Below, piece by piece: positions 27,961-37,687 of a stretch of 64,000 bases of DNA. Made by a program: the position numbers and the translations under genes. This stretch comes from Limibacillus halophilus. Lineage in GTDB: Bacteria > Pseudomonadota > Alphaproteobacteria > Kiloniellales > CECT-8803. The stretch spans positions 372,001-436,000 of the forward strand of contig NZ_JACHXA010000001.1 in the NCBI RefSeq assembly GCF_014191775.1. The letters run 5' to 3'. The notes under the pieces are model-generated. The model had not been told where the DNA came from. It made no database searches and saw only the letters and a program-made list of their open reading frames with translations. How positions within the stretch are numbered: position 1 is the first letter of the stretch; each line of letters begins with the position of its first letter.

Positions 27961-28004
27961 GGCCACTTGCCCCTCGTACCGTTAATCCTTGGTGCTTCTG
28001 AATT

Positions 28005-28721
28005 TCACCTGGGTTCTAGCGTGTTCAGCAAGTCCAGGAGTGAATCGCGACTGGGATGAGGCGCCGTCAGAATCTCCGCCCAAGCCAGCGCTCTCGCTGC
28101 TTGCGCAATTGCGTCGCTCAGGCAAAGCGCGACAAGCCCTGTACAGGTCTCCGCCAAGCCGTCCCGTTCAGCTAAGCATACAAAGCTCAAGGCCGTACGG
28201 GGAGAGAAAAATAATACCGCCTCTAATTGGCGAGATTCCAGGGCCGCACGTACGTACGGCGGAAAGGCGTGCGCCATATGAGCTTCGTAGAGAGCCACGG
28301 AGGTAGCCGCAAAGCCCTTTTCACGCAACGCTGCGGCTAGATCGAACGCCCGGTGCTTGCCACAAGCATGCAGAATCCGAGCGGTTTCCGGCCGCAGCGT
28401 TCTTTGAAGCTGCGCATAGAGGGTTGCCGCATCGCCGTTCGCGCTGAAAACGCGCTTGAAACCATAGGCTTGCGCCATGGCGGCGGTGGCGTCACCAACG
28501 GTATGGACCGGGAGGTCGCGTGCCGTGGCGCAGCGTTCGGCAAACATTCGCACGCCGTTGACGCTGGTGAAAACCAGGTCTGTGACGCCAGACAGGTCAA
28601 TCGGCGTATCCAAAGGACCGATCTCCAGGAGCGGCGCAACCAGAACCTCGTGACCTTTGGCTTCGAGGCTGGCTGCCAGCGCCGCGCTGTCCGGCTGCGG
28701 CCGGGTCACGAGAATTCGCAT
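28005..28721 (-). CDS. hemD: Uroporphyrinogen-III synthase
   Basis: HemD closes the linear tetrapyrrole made by HemC and inverts ring D to give uroporphyrinogen III. The 238-residue protein starts MRILVTRPQPDSAALAASL and shows the two-lobed pattern of the family, with LVFTSVNGVRMFAE, AVGDATAAMAQAYGFK and FFSPRTALSFV. The family is poorly conserved, so placement rests on these motifs and on position directly after hemC (4 bases). The start ATG 28721 has no strong ribosome site, which suggests translational coupling to hemC. Confidence 0.88.
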   Translation of the reverse strand: MRILVTRPQPDSAALAASLEAKGHEVLVAPLLEIGPLDTPIDLSGVTDLVFTSVNGVRMFAERCATARDLPVHTVGDATAAMAQAYGFKRVFSANGDAATLYAQLQRTLRPETARILHACGKHRAFDLAAALREKGFAATSVALYEAHMAHAFPPYVRAALESRQLEAVLFFSPRTALSFVCLAERDGLAETCTGLVALCLSDAIAQAARALAWAEILTAPHPSRDSLLDLLNTLEPR

Positions 28722-28725
28722 GGCT

Positions 28726-29664
28726 TTAGAACCCAAGCTGACTGAAGAACTCTTCCGGTGCCTTGGACCGCAAGATGTGACCGGCCTCCTCGCCAATCTC
28801 TCGCGCCTGTGTCATTTCGCCAAACAGTTCACACTGTATGACCTGGGTGCCGTCAAGCAAGGCGATCAAAGCGCGCAGGCGTAATCGATTGTCCTCTGTA
28901 CGTTCAGCAAGGCCGGCTATGGGCGTATGGCAAGAGCCGTCCAGAACCTCTAAACAGGCCCGTTCGGCGGTAACCATTGTTGCGCTCTCGACATCGTTCA
29001 GGGGCGCTATGATATCCCGCGTACGATTGTCGCCCGCACGCACCTCCAAACCTATGGCGCCCTGGCCCACCGCCGGCAGCATTTCCTCGCAAGTCAGAAT
29101 CGGTGGCAATTCCATGCCCAGTCGGATCAAACCAGCGGCCGCCAGTAGCGTTGCGTCGACCTCTCCGGCATGCATTTTCCGCAACCGGGTTTCGACGTTT
29201 CCGCGCAGTGGTGCAATGGTTAGATCAGGCCGGGCTGCGAGGACCTGCGATTGACGTCTGAGACTGGCCGTGCCGACGACCGCGCCCGCTTTCAGATCGG
29301 CAAGAGATTTTTCTCCATTGCGGGCAAAGAACACATCCCTTGGATCCTCTCGCGGCAGGATCGTCGGAATCACCAGTCCATCAGGTAGCACCGTTGGCAT
29401 ATCTTTCATGCAGTGAACCGCCATATCAATGGTGCCATCGAGGAGCGCCTCCTCGATCTCCTTGGTGAAGAGCCCTTTGCCGCCAATTTCAGCCAACAGG
29501 CGATCTTGGACCCGGTCGCCGGTTGTCCTGACGACCACGATCTCCGTGCGGCCCTCCTCACCCCAGACCGGATTCAGCTCGGTCAAACGCCGCCGTACCT
29601 CCTCGGCTTGAACCAGAGCCAGCGGCGAGCCGCGGGTGCCAATTTTCAATGTTCCTTCACTCAT
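28726..29664 (-). CDS. hemC: Porphobilinogen deaminase (hydroxymethylbilane synthase)
   Basis: HemC joins four porphobilinogen units into hydroxymethylbilane. The 312-residue protein has the signature KIGTRGSPLALVQAEEV at the N-terminus, the catalytic-aspartate region GTIDMAVHCMKDMP, and LDGSCHTPIAG, which carries the cysteine that holds the dipyrromethane cofactor. ATG 29664 gives the usual length; the upstream extension has no family support. It is divergent from tsaD with 82 bases between the start codons. Confidence 0.96.
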   Translation of the reverse strand: MSEGTLKIGTRGSPLALVQAEEVRRRLTELNPVWGEEGRTEIVVVRTTGDRVQDRLLAEIGGKGLFTKEIEEALLDGTIDMAVHCMKDMPTVLPDGLVIPTILPREDPRDVFFARNGEKSLADLKAGAVVGTASLRRQSQVLAARPDLTIAPLRGNVETRLRKMHAGEVDATLLAAAGLIRLGMELPPILTCEEMLPAVGQGAIGLEVRAGDNRTRDIIAPLNDVESATMVTAERACLEVLDGSCHTPIAGLAERTEDNRLRLRALIALLDGTQVIQCELFGEMTQAREIGEEAGHILRSKAPEEFFSQLGF

Positions 29665-29746
29665 GGAGGTAGCTTTAAGAGCAACGAGGATGATCTGCAA
29701 GCGGTGAAGGCTTGGACCCGAGCGCAACAGCCCCTATCTTTGCCCG

Positions 29747-30784
29747 ATGAGAGTTCTGGGACTGGAAACAAGTTGCGACGAGACCGCGGCCGCCATAGTG
29801 GATGACGGACGCAGAATTCTGTCCAATCGCGTACTATCACAATTGGCTGAACACCGGCCTTACGGCGGCGTGGTGCCGGAGATTGCCGCTCGTAGTCATC
29901 TGGATCACCTCGATCGTTTGATTGCCGAAGCGTTGGACGAGGCGGGGATGCGGCTAGAGGAGTTGGATGGTATCGCCGCAACCGCAGGGCCGGGACTGAT
30001 CGGCGGCGTGTTTGTCGGCGTCCTGACCGCCAAAGCTATCGCTGCGGCCCGGCGCCTGCCGTTCCTGGCCGTGAATCATCTCGAGGGGCATGCATTGACT
30101 GTCCGGCTGACGGACGGCATCGCGTTTCCGTATCTTCTTTTGCTGATCTCCGGTGGGCACTGCCAGTTGCTGGCGGTCGAGGGTGTTGGAAAGTATCGCC
30201 GCTATGGCTCGACAATTGACGATGCGGTCGGCGAGGCCTTCGACAAGACGGCAAAGATGCTTGGGCTTGGTTATCCAGGAGGGCCGGCGGTCGAGCGCGC
30301 GGCGGCGGGTGGCAAGGCGGGCTGCTTCACTTTGCCGCGCCCGATGAAAGGCCGACCGGAGCTTGATTTCTCGTTTTCAGGCTTGAAAACGGCGCTGCGT
30401 CAGCAAGCGGAATCATTGAACCTGGAAGACGCGCAGGCGGTCAGCGACCTGGCCGCGGAGTTTCAGCAGGCCGTTGCGGAAGTGTTGTCCGACCGGGTGA
30501 CCGGAGCATTGCGGCGTTTTGCTCGGGAAACCGGACAGCCAGGCCCGCTGGTCGTGGCTGGCGGCGTGGCCTCCAACCTGACCTTGCGCAGCGCTCTGGA
30601 GGAAACCGCGGCTGCGGCCGGCTCCGGGTTTCATGCGCCGCCGCCGGCGCTTTGCACAGATAACGGCGCCATGATTGCTTGGGCCGGGTTGGAGCGCTTA
30701 CAGCTTGGGCTGGTCGATCCTTTGGATTTTGCGCCGCGGCCGCGCTGGCCCCTGGATGATCCAACCCTTGCCCGGGACGCCTGA
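29747..30784 (+). CDS. tsaD: tRNA threonylcarbamoyladenosine (t6A37) transferase subunit TsaD
   Basis: TsaD transfers the threonylcarbamoyl group to A37 of ANN-reading tRNAs. The 345-residue protein begins [18 protein letters not shown]. It has the iron-binding histidine motif NHLEGH near residues 109-114 and the ASKHA-fold nucleotide segments LISGGH and VAGGVASN. Length is normal. The next gene begins one base after its stop codon. Divergence from hemC is the standard arrangement in this class. Confidence 0.96.
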   Translation: MRVLGLETSCDETAAAIVDDGRRILSNRVLSQLAEHRPYGGVVPEIAARSHLDHLDRLIAEALDEAGMRLEELDGIAATAGPGLIGGVFVGVLTAKAIAAARRLPFLAVNHLEGHALTVRLTDGIAFPYLLLLISGGHCQLLAVEGVGKYRRYGSTIDDAVGEAFDKTAKMLGLGYPGGPAVERAAAGGKAGCFTLPRPMKGRPELDFSFSGLKTALRQQAESLNLEDAQAVSDLAAEFQQAVAEVLSDRVTGALRRFARETGQPGPLVVAGGVASNLTLRSALEETAAAAGSGFHAPPPALCTDNGAMIAWAGLERLQLGLVDPLDFAPRPRWPLDDPTLARDA

Positions 30785-30785
30785 A

Positions 30786-31352
30786 ATGCGCCTGACTCGA
30801 GAACAAACGAACTTGGCGGTCGCCTTGCTCGGCGGTAGCGTCAGCGGCTTGCTGGGAGTGCGGATCGGCGACCCGCTTGAGCGAATCTTCGGCAACGGCG
30901 GCTTTCCCGGCGACAACTGGCTCGCGCTGCTGTATCCGCAGTTTTGGGTCCTGTCGCTGATCTTTGCAGGTGTCGGATATTGGATTCTCCATCGGCTTTG
31001 GCCCTACGCGGGACGCCGGTTACTTTTGATCTTTCCCAGCAGCGTATTGAGCTATTGGGTGGCCTACATTGTGGCGCTCGAGATTGGCGGCGTATCTGAG
31101 TCCCTGGCTGCAGGCGGTGCAATTGCCGGCGCGCTGGGCGCGATTATCACCCTGGGTCCGTTTTTCTGTTCGGTGAGATTGCCGCATCTTGCCAAACGGT
31201 TGGGCCTCGCGGCCCTTGCAGGTGCCGTCGCCGGGACTGCGGTCGAGCTGATCCCGGTATTCGAATTGACGGGCCTTTATGCTGTCCACGTCCTGTGGCA
31301 GTCATCGGTGCTCGCTAGCTTGATGGCTTGGCCGGAGCAGCGCGCATCATGA
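30786..31352 (+). CDS. Small multi-pass membrane protein
   Basis: I do not recognise a family for this 188-residue protein. Four or five hydrophobic segments are visible: near residues 10-25 (glycine-rich LLGGSVSGLLGVRIG), 48-70 (FWVLSLIFAGVGYWILHRLW), 78-95, 100-130 and 150-170. No enzyme motif is seen. It sits in a tight operon: the start is one base after the tsaD stop and its own stop overlaps the gpsA start (ATGA). This may be a conserved passenger of the tsaD-gpsA operon. Confidence 0.72.
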   Translation: MRLTREQTNLAVALLGGSVSGLLGVRIGDPLERIFGNGGFPGDNWLALLYPQFWVLSLIFAGVGYWILHRLWPYAGRRLLLIFPSSVLSYWVAYIVALEIGGVSESLAAGGAIAGALGAIITLGPFFCSVRLPHLAKRLGLAALAGAVAGTAVELIPVFELTGLYAVHVLWQSSVLASLMAWPEQRAS

Positions 31353-32317
31353 CGACAATCGGCATCGTGGGGGCAGGGGCCTGGGGTACGGCGTTGGCGC
31401 AGGTGGCGGCAGCGGCTGGAAACAACACGCGATTGTGGGGTCGCGATCAAGAACTGATCGATACGATGATCCAAGCCGGGCAGAATGTGCGCTATCTGCC
31501 GGATGTACCGCTGTTGCCTGAGATTGCGCCAACCGCCCTTATGACCGATCTCGCCGACTGCGATCTGCTGGTAATCGTCGTCCCAGCGCAAGCCACCCGC
31601 GCCATTCTTGCGGCGTTGCGGCCCGTCATCCGCAATAACGCCGCCTTGTTGCTTGCTGCAAAAGGGGTTGAGCAAAAGACCCTCGCGCTGATGAGCGAGG
31701 TCGCGGCCCAAGAGCTGCCCGGACACAGCTGTGCGGTGTTATCGGGTCCAACCTTTGCTGGTGAAGTCGCACGGGGGCTGCCGACCGCAGTGACCTTGGC
31801 TTCCGCGACACTGACGAGGGCCGAAGCACTGGCAGCGCAGCTTGGTACGCGGAGCTTTCGCCCCTACGCGAGCGACGATCCGATCGGGGCGGAAATCGGC
31901 GGCGCGGTCAAAAACGTGCTGGCTATCGCCTGTGGTATTGTCGAAGGGCTGGGACTGGGGGAGAATGCGCGCAGCGCGTTGATCACGCGGGGCTTGGCGG
32001 AAGTAACCCGTCTTGCTGTCGCGAAAGGAGGCCGCCCTGCAACCCTGATGGGTTTGAGCGGATTGGGCGACATCACGCTTTCCTGTAACTCCCGACAGTC
32101 CCGCAACTTCAGCCTGGGATACTGTGTGGCTAGCGGTGAGAGCCGGTCATCGCTGCTTACGGAGGGGTACTATTCAGCGCCTGCGGTCCTTGGGTTGGCC
32201 AAGTCGTTAAACGTTGAGATGCCGATCTGCGAAGCCGTTCATGCAGTCCTTCACGACGGGGCTGCGTTAGCGCCGCAGATAGAGCGCCTGCTCTCGCGTC
32301 CGTTACGCAACGAATAG
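31349..32317 (+). CDS. gpsA: NAD(P)H-dependent glycerol-3-phosphate dehydrogenase
   Basis: GpsA reduces dihydroxyacetone phosphate to sn-glycerol 3-phosphate, the head-group precursor of phospholipids. The 322-residue protein has the Rossmann motif GIVGAGAWGTALAQ at the N-terminus and the family segments VLSGPTFAGEVARGLPTAVTLAS and EIGGAVKNVLAIACGIVEGLGLGENARSAL with the catalytic lysine. ATG 31349 overlaps the upstream stop (ATGA), indicating coupled translation. No clear terminator follows. Confidence 0.96.
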   Translation: MTTIGIVGAGAWGTALAQVAAAAGNNTRLWGRDQELIDTMIQAGQNVRYLPDVPLLPEIAPTALMTDLADCDLLVIVVPAQATRAILAALRPVIRNNAALLLAAKGVEQKTLALMSEVAAQELPGHSCAVLSGPTFAGEVARGLPTAVTLASATLTRAEALAAQLGTRSFRPYASDDPIGAEIGGAVKNVLAIACGIVEGLGLGENARSALITRGLAEVTRLAVAKGGRPATLMGLSGLGDITLSCNSRQSRNFSLGYCVASGESRSSLLTEGYYSAPAVLGLAKSLNVEMPICEAVHAVLHDGAALAPQIERLLSRPLRNE

Positions 32318-32350
32318 GGACCGACAGGACGTTGCTTTTTGTCGCCGGTT

Positions 32351-33100
32351 TCAGTCCTCCTGGGCGAAAGCCAGGTAATCGCGGCTCAGATCGCGCACCG
32401 CCACATTGTAAAGTTCCTCACCCGCTTCAACTGAAGCCAGAGCAGGATTCGAACCAATTCGGCCATCGGCGAAACGGCGGCGGTAATCATCGGCGTCGTA
32501 AATCGGGCCGTTGGGTGCAATTTCCGGCGTCATGGCGACCTTCTTTACGAAGTCTGGATAAGCGAAGTAAGTAAGCGAGACTTCCGAACAGGTGGCGTGG
32601 CTTCCCTCTGCCGCGCCAAAACGGCGCTTGGAAACCTCCGCCACACCCTCTGCGTCCCACCAGTTGCGGAGCTTGCAGCGCAGCGCCGGCCGATTGTGTC
32701 CCGCCGTTCCCAGGCTGCTTTCGGCATAGATTTCAGAGAAAGCAGCCGTGACCGTGGCGATGTTGCCGCCGTGGCCGTTTAAGAAGTAGATGCGGTCGAA
32801 CCCGTGGCGCGCAAGGGAGTTGACCTGATCCTGCACGACCGCCATCAAGGTCGAAGGCCGGAGGGTTATGGATCCGGCAAACCCCAGATGATGCTGAGCC
32901 ATGCCGACGGAGATCGTGGGGGCGACGAGAGCCCCTGTAGTCTCACCGATCCCCTGCGCCAAAACCTGCGGGCAAAGCGCATCTGTGCCAATGAAGCCAT
33001 TGGGGCCGTGCTGCTCGGTCGAACCGATGGGGATGATGATGGCGGAAGAACGCTTGAGGTAGCTTTCAACTTCCTGCCAGGTCGCTGTTTGTAGCTGCAT
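32351..33100 (-). CDS. Creatininase-family amidohydrolase
   Basis: This 249-residue protein is of the creatininase/MftE/FAPy-deformylase family, zinc enzymes that hydrolyse cyclic amides or formamides. Metal ligands appear in IPIGSTEQHGPNGFIGTD (Glu, His, Asp), FLNGHGGN and AAEGSHATCSE. The exact substrate varies across the family and cannot be assigned. The MFS transporter gene lies 24 bases upstream on the same strand, so uptake and hydrolysis of one substrate by the pair is plausible but unproven. Confidence 0.87.
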   Translation of the reverse strand: MQLQTATWQEVESYLKRSSAIIIPIGSTEQHGPNGFIGTDALCPQVLAQGIGETTGALVAPTISVGMAQHHLGFAGSITLRPSTLMAVVQDQVNSLARHGFDRIYFLNGHGGNIATVTAAFSEIYAESSLGTAGHNRPALRCKLRNWWDAEGVAEVSKRRFGAAEGSHATCSEVSLTYFAYPDFVKKVAMTPEIAPNGPIYDADDYRRRFADGRIGSNPALASVEAGEELYNVAVRDLSRDYLAFAQED

Positions 33101-33124
33101 GATTGGGTCCGAGTCCTTCAGTAG

Positions 33125-34363
33125 TTACCGCCGGCCGCCGGCCATGCGGTGTGAATCCCGATGCAAACGCAGGCGCCACATGGCCACGACACCGAGGAAG
33201 GGTCCAATGGCCAGCGGCATGAAGGCGTAGTGCCATCCCAAAGAGTCGACCCACACCGGCATCAGATGAATCGTGACCAAGGTCAGTGTGAAGCCAACCG
33301 CTGTCTGCAAGGTCAGCATTGTGCCTACCAGAAAGCGGTTCGACAACTCCGCGACGGCGGCTGAGAATTGCGCTGAATCGGCCACGATGGAAATACCCCA
33401 AACGATGCAGAGCGGCACCAGCAACCAGGGGGACGCGCCGAACAGCAGGCCGACTGTCAAAGCACAAGCGCCGCTTACTGTCATGGCAGCCATAGTCAGG
33501 GCCGTCCGGCCGATGCGATCGGCAAGATAGCCACCCGCCAGACAGCCAACGGCTCCGGCGCCAATGGTGGCGAAGGTTGCGAGCTTGGCGGCGGTCGCGC
33601 TGTCGTCCCCCACGTTGCCATTCCCTGCGCCCCACAGTTCGAAGGACGCCGAAAGGAAGACACCGATCCAAGCCCACATGGCATAGAGTTCCCACATATG
33701 TCCCAGATATCCGAAATTCGTCAGCCTCAGCGGCTTGATTCGCCAGGCCCAAAGCATGTTGTCCGGTCGAAATCGGGGTGCGGCGGTGACATTCGGGCCC
33801 ATCGTGAAAAAGTGTATAGAGACGGCCGCCGCAACCGCCGACATCGATGCGGTACCCAACGTAAAGCGCCAGTCCAGCCCGCCCATCGCGTTGAAAAGGT
33901 GTGGCGCCGCCGAACCTAGCGTCAAGGCGCCAACCAAAAGGCCGACCAGCAGTCCCATATCGCCTTTGGCCCAAGAAGCGGCCATCTTCATGCCGACGGG
34001 GTAAACACCGGCCATGGCGGCGCCCGTGATGAACCGGAAGAGCGGCACGATGGGCGAGGTGGGTTCGACCAGCAGCAATCCGGCATTGGCCAGCGCGGCT
34101 GTGATTGCCGCGCCGGAGAAGAAGCGGCGAGCGTCTAGGCGATCAGCCAGGCCGAAGAAGGCGCTGGCCAGGCTTCCGCAAACAAACCCCACCTGCACGG
34201 CTGAGGTGAAGAGGGATTGCTGGAAGGGACTTAGATCGTACTGGGCCGTCAGTACGGGCAGAACGGCAGAGGCGGAGAACCATAGAGCCATTGCGGCAAC
34301 CTCCGACAGTGCCAGCAACAATAGCGCAGGCCATTTCGTTCCGATCAGGAAACCTCTCCTCAA
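33125..34363 (-). CDS. Major facilitator superfamily transporter
   Basis: This 412-residue protein has twelve hydrophobic segments and MFS features such as GFVCGSLASAFFGLADRLDARRFF in the loop after helix 2. The substrate is unknown; by context it may feed the creatininase-family enzyme encoded next. The start is not clear. The listed one is TTG, and GAGGAGAGG, which would be a ribosome site, lies inside the first codons and points to a start a few codons later (CTG or TTG), with no in-frame ATG nearby. Confidence 0.85.
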   Translation of the reverse strand: MRRGFLIGTKWPALLLLALSEVAAMALWFSASAVLPVLTAQYDLSPFQQSLFTSAVQVGFVCGSLASAFFGLADRLDARRFFSGAAITAALANAGLLLVEPTSPIVPLFRFITGAAMAGVYPVGMKMAASWAKGDMGLLVGLLVGALTLGSAAPHLFNAMGGLDWRFTLGTASMSAVAAAVSIHFFTMGPNVTAAPRFRPDNMLWAWRIKPLRLTNFGYLGHMWELYAMWAWIGVFLSASFELWGAGNGNVGDDSATAAKLATFATIGAGAVGCLAGGYLADRIGRTALTMAAMTVSGACALTVGLLFGASPWLLVPLCIVWGISIVADSAQFSAAVAELSNRFLVGTMLTLQTAVGFTLTLVTIHLMPVWVDSLGWHYAFMPLAIGPFLGVVAMWRLRLHRDSHRMAGGRR

Positions 34364-34601
34364 ATGTCCGCTCTTCGCCTGGTCTTTACCCGATTGGGAG
34401 CCGGCGAAAAACCCTGTTCGAGCGGACGCTGTCCCTCACCCGGTTGATTCCCTACAGCTTTTGGTTATCACTTGAGGCGCTAGCTTGCATCATGCCTGCG
34501 CACTGGGTTTCTCACAAAAGCGCGATGATTTTTCCCAGGCCGTGTGTGTTGCAGGCATCAGAGGGGCGAATTTGGGGGCGATCGAAGGGAAGGAAGACAG
34601 T

Positions 34602-35015
34602 ATGGCCTATTGGCTGATCAAATCGGAACCGGGCGCTTGGTCGTGGGACGATCAGGTGCGTGACGGTACAACGCACTGGAACGGTGTGCGTAACTACCAG
34701 GCGTCGAACAATCTCAAGGCCATGAAGATCGGCGATCTGTGTTTCTTTTATCACTCCGTAAACGAGAAGCGGATCGTCGGAATTGTCGAGGTGGTGAAGG
34801 AATACTACCCTGATGACAGCGATCCTTCCGGCCGTTTCGGAATGGTCGACGTCAAGATGGTGGAGCCGATTGCCAACCCCGTGACGCTGGCGCAAATCAA
34901 AGCGACCGAAGCGCTGGCTGACATGCCCCTTATCCGACAGTCCCGATTGTCCGTCATGCCGGTCACGAAGGCGCAGTGGGAATTGATCCTAAAGATGGGC
35001 AGCAAGAAGGCTTGA
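34602..35015 (+). CDS. EVE-domain protein
   Basis: This 137-residue protein is a single EVE domain, a PUA-like fold related to YTH domains that reads modified bases in DNA or RNA. It begins MAYWLIKSEPGAWSWDDQV, with HWNGVRNYQASNNLKAMKIGDLCFFYHS typical of the family. ATG 34602 follows AAGGAAG. Seven bases separate it from the small Rieske gene, so they may be cotranscribed. The ligand in bacteria outside defence islands is not established. Confidence 0.88.
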   Translation: MAYWLIKSEPGAWSWDDQVRDGTTHWNGVRNYQASNNLKAMKIGDLCFFYHSVNEKRIVGIVEVVKEYYPDDSDPSGRFGMVDVKMVEPIANPVTLAQIKATEALADMPLIRQSRLSVMPVTKAQWELILKMGSKKA

Positions 35016-35022
35016 TCCAGGA

Positions 35023-35391
35023 ATGGTTTCGCCACGCTATCTTTGCCATCGGCACGACATTGAGGACGGTGAAGCCAAGGGGTTCACCTTCGGTAGCGGC
35101 GATTCGAGGTGGGAGATATTCGTGGTTCGCGAGGGCGAAGCGCTTTTCGGGTATGTGAATTCCTGCCCGCATATCGGGACGCCGTTGGATTGGGTGCCCG
35201 ACCAGTTCATGAGCGCGGACGGCTCCTACATACTCTGTGCGACCCATGGCGCACTGTTCGAGGTGGAGACAGGCCATTGTATTTCCGGCCCCTGCGCCGG
35301 TTCGAATCTGAAGCCCGTTGCGTTGCGTGTCGATGATGAAGGGGCGGTCCACCTTAGCGCGCCCGATCCTGCAGATTCCGAAGCGCATTGA
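35023..35391 (+). CDS. Small Rieske [2Fe-2S] protein
   Basis: This 122-residue protein is a stand-alone Rieske domain. The two cluster motifs are CPHIGTPL and CATHGALFEVETG, giving two cysteine and two histidine ligands. Stand-alone Rieske proteins often act as ferredoxins for oxygenases. It might serve the orphan Rieske oxygenase encoded 17 kb away, but nothing in the sequence proves that. ATG 35023 has AGGA almost touching it, so initiation may depend on the upstream EVE gene. Confidence 0.87.
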   Translation: MVSPRYLCHRHDIEDGEAKGFTFGSGDSRWEIFVVREGEALFGYVNSCPHIGTPLDWVPDQFMSADGSYILCATHGALFEVETGHCISGPCAGSNLKPVALRVDDEGAVHLSAPDPADSEAH

Positions 35392-35545
35392 CGCAGGATG
35401 CGGGCGCCTCCTTGTCTCGTGAGACATTTCCCGTTTTAATCGCCAAAGAATGAAACGGGCTGCGGCGCCTTTGGCGTTCCTTAAGATCCCCGATGGTCTC
35501 TCGGGGTTGGGCGACGGCAGCAGAAAACCAGACGAGGAAACGATC

Positions 35546-37489
35546 ATGAGTGAGGTCAAGACCTATCCGGTGTCAACCAACGCAAGTCAGCGCGCCTGGA
35601 TCGACGAATCCAAATATTTCGAGATGTACGAAAAGTCGATCAAGAACCCAGACGCCTTTTGGGGCGAACAAGGCAAGCAATTGGATTGGATCAAGCCGTA
35701 CACCAAGGTCAAGAACGCGAGCTTCGAGCCAGACAATGTGTCGATCAAGTGGTTTGAGGACGGCACACTCAACGCCTCATACAACTGTCTCGACCGTCAT
35801 TTGGCTGAGCGTGGCGATCAGACAGCGATTATCTGGGAAGGCGACGATCCCGGCGAAGACAAGAAGATCACCTATCGTGAGCTTCACGAGATGGTTTGCC
35901 GACTGGCCGGGGGGTTGAAATCACTGGGTGCCAAGAAAGGCGATCGCATTACCATCTACATGCCGATGATTCCCGAGGCTGCTGCAGCAATGCTGGCCTG
36001 TGCGCGGATCGGTGCAATTCATTCGGTGGTTTTTGGTGGTTTTTCGCCGGATTCGCTGGCCAATCGTATTCAGGACTGCGACTCCAATATTTTGATCACC
36101 GCCGACGAAGGATTGCGTGGTGGCCGCAAGGTGCCGCTGAAGAAGAATGCGGATGCGGCAATGGCCAATTGTCCGTCGATCAAGCACTGCGTCGTCGTCA
36201 AGCGGACCGGCGGCGACATAGGCTGGCAGAGCGGGCGGGACGTCTGGCACCACGAACTTTGTGCTCAGGCGTCGCCGGATACGCCCGCCGCGGAAATGAG
36301 CGCCGAGGACCCTCTGTTCATTCTCTATACCTCCGGTTCCACCGGTAAGCCCAAGGGTGTGTTGCACACCACGGGCGGGTATCTGCTGTTCAGCGCCATG
36401 ACCCACAAGTACGTGTTCGATTATCACGACGGTGACATTTATTGGTGCACCGCAGACGTGGGTTGGGTGACGGGGCACAGCTACATCGTTTATGGACCGC
36501 TGGCCAACGGGGCGGTCACACTGATGTTCGAAGGCGTCCCAAATTACCCGGACGCCTCTCGTTTCTGGCAGGTTTGCGACAAGCACAAGGTCAATATTTT
36601 TTACACCGCGCCGACGGCGATCCGAGCCTTGATGCGCGAAGGCGAGGAACCGGTGAAATCCACTGATCGCTCCTCACTCCGGTTGCTGGGGTCGGTCGGT
36701 GAACCTATCAACCCAGAGGCCTGGAAGTGGTACCACGAGGTTGTCGGAGACGAGCGCTGCCCAATTGTTGATACTTGGTGGCAGACCGAAACCGGTGGCA
36801 TTCTCATCACGCCCCTGCCTGGCGCAACGCCCCTGAAGCCCGGTTCGGCGACCCGGCCGTTCTTCGGGGTGCAGCCTCAGATCGTCGATGCCGATGGCAA
36901 GCCTCTCGAAGGCGCTTGCGAGGGCAATCTATGCATGACTACCTCTTGGCCGGGGCAGATGCGGACGGTCTTCGGCGATCATGAACGCTTCGTACAGACC
37001 TATTTTTCCACCTATCCTGGGCGCTATTTTACAGGGGATGGATGCCGACGGGACGAGGACGGCTACTACTGGATTACCGGGCGCGTGGACGATGTAATCA
37101 ATGTCTCGGGCCACCGGATGGGAACCGCCGAGGTCGAGAGTTCGCTCGTTGCCCACCCGAAGGTTTCCGAGGCGGCGGTCGTTGGATATCCGCACGATAT
37201 CAAAGGACAGGGTATCTACGCCTATGTCACGCTGCTCGTGGGCGAAGAGCCGACGGAGGAGCTTCGTAAGGAGCTCGTTCAGTGGGTACGCAAGGATATC
37301 GGCCCGATCGCCAGCCCGGACCTGATTCAGTGGGCGCCAGGGTTGCCGAAAACCCGCTCCGGCAAGATCATGCGCAGGATTCTGCGCAAGATCGCTGAGA
37401 ACGATGCTTCAAACCTCGGTGATACCTCGACGCTGGCGGACCCGAGCGTGGTTGCGGATCTGGTTGAGAATCGCATGAACCAAGGCTGA
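35546..37489 (+). CDS. acsA: Acetyl-CoA synthetase (AMP-forming)
   Basis: The enzyme activates acetate to acetyl-CoA through acetyl-AMP. The 647-residue length and motifs are typical: [19 protein letters not shown] (ATP binding), [28 protein letters not shown] (hinge), and the C-terminal [13 protein letters not shown] with the lysine that is reversibly acetylated in this family. ATG 35546 follows GAGGAAACGATC; the upstream in-frame extension is not supported. An intrinsic terminator follows. Confidence 0.96.
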   Translation: MSEVKTYPVSTNASQRAWIDESKYFEMYEKSIKNPDAFWGEQGKQLDWIKPYTKVKNASFEPDNVSIKWFEDGTLNASYNCLDRHLAERGDQTAIIWEGDDPGEDKKITYRELHEMVCRLAGGLKSLGAKKGDRITIYMPMIPEAAAAMLACARIGAIHSVVFGGFSPDSLANRIQDCDSNILITADEGLRGGRKVPLKKNADAAMANCPSIKHCVVVKRTGGDIGWQSGRDVWHHELCAQASPDTPAAEMSAEDPLFILYTSGSTGKPKGVLHTTGGYLLFSAMTHKYVFDYHDGDIYWCTADVGWVTGHSYIVYGPLANGAVTLMFEGVPNYPDASRFWQVCDKHKVNIFYTAPTAIRALMREGEEPVKSTDRSSLRLLGSVGEPINPEAWKWYHEVVGDERCPIVDTWWQTETGGILITPLPGATPLKPGSATRPFFGVQPQIVDADGKPLEGACEGNLCMTTSWPGQMRTVFGDHERFVQTYFSTYPGRYFTGDGCRRDEDGYYWITGRVDDVINVSGHRMGTAEVESSLVAHPKVSEAAVVGYPHDIKGQGIYAYVTLLVGEEPTEELRKELVQWVRKDIGPIASPDLIQWAPGLPKTRSGKIMRRILRKIAENDASNLGDTSTLADPSVVADLVENRMNQG

Positions 37490-37541
37490 GTACGCTCCGC
37501 AGCAAGCGACCTGCGCAGGCGCTGCTGTTACGGAACCCACA

Positions 37542-37570
37542 GGCGGCGGGATCGAGTCCCGCCGCCTTTT
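37542..37570 (+). terminator. Intrinsic terminator of acsA
   Basis: Arms GGCGGCGGGA (37542-37551) and TCCCGCCGCC (37557-37566) pair perfectly around TCGAG and are followed by TTTT. Confidence 0.9.
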
Positions 37571-37609
37571 CCTTTGGGAAAACCTGCGGGCTCTGTTGCG
37601 TCAATATAT

Positions 37610-37668
37610 ATGCAATTGCAATTATATTGACGCCGAGGCACTCCCTCGTTATATTACATGCAAATGCA
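37610..37668 (+). promoter_or_regulatory. Sigma70-like promoter framed by two near-palindromic operators, before doxX-family gene
   Basis: A -35 box TTGACG (37627-37632) and a -10 box TATATT (37650-37655) are 17 bases apart, each 5 of 6 to consensus. ATGCAATTGCA (37610-37620) lies before the -35 box and ATGCAAATGCA (37658-37668) covers the expected transcription start. The site pair would suit a repressor dimer; no regulator gene is adjacent. Confidence 0.6.
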
Positions 37669-37687
37669 TCTAATGGAGGATGAGACA

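Noticed and set aside
37658-37687. Upstream ATG for the DoxX protein
   Set aside because: It coincides with the predicted transcription start and lies inside an operator-like palindrome; ATG 37688 has a good ribosome site.
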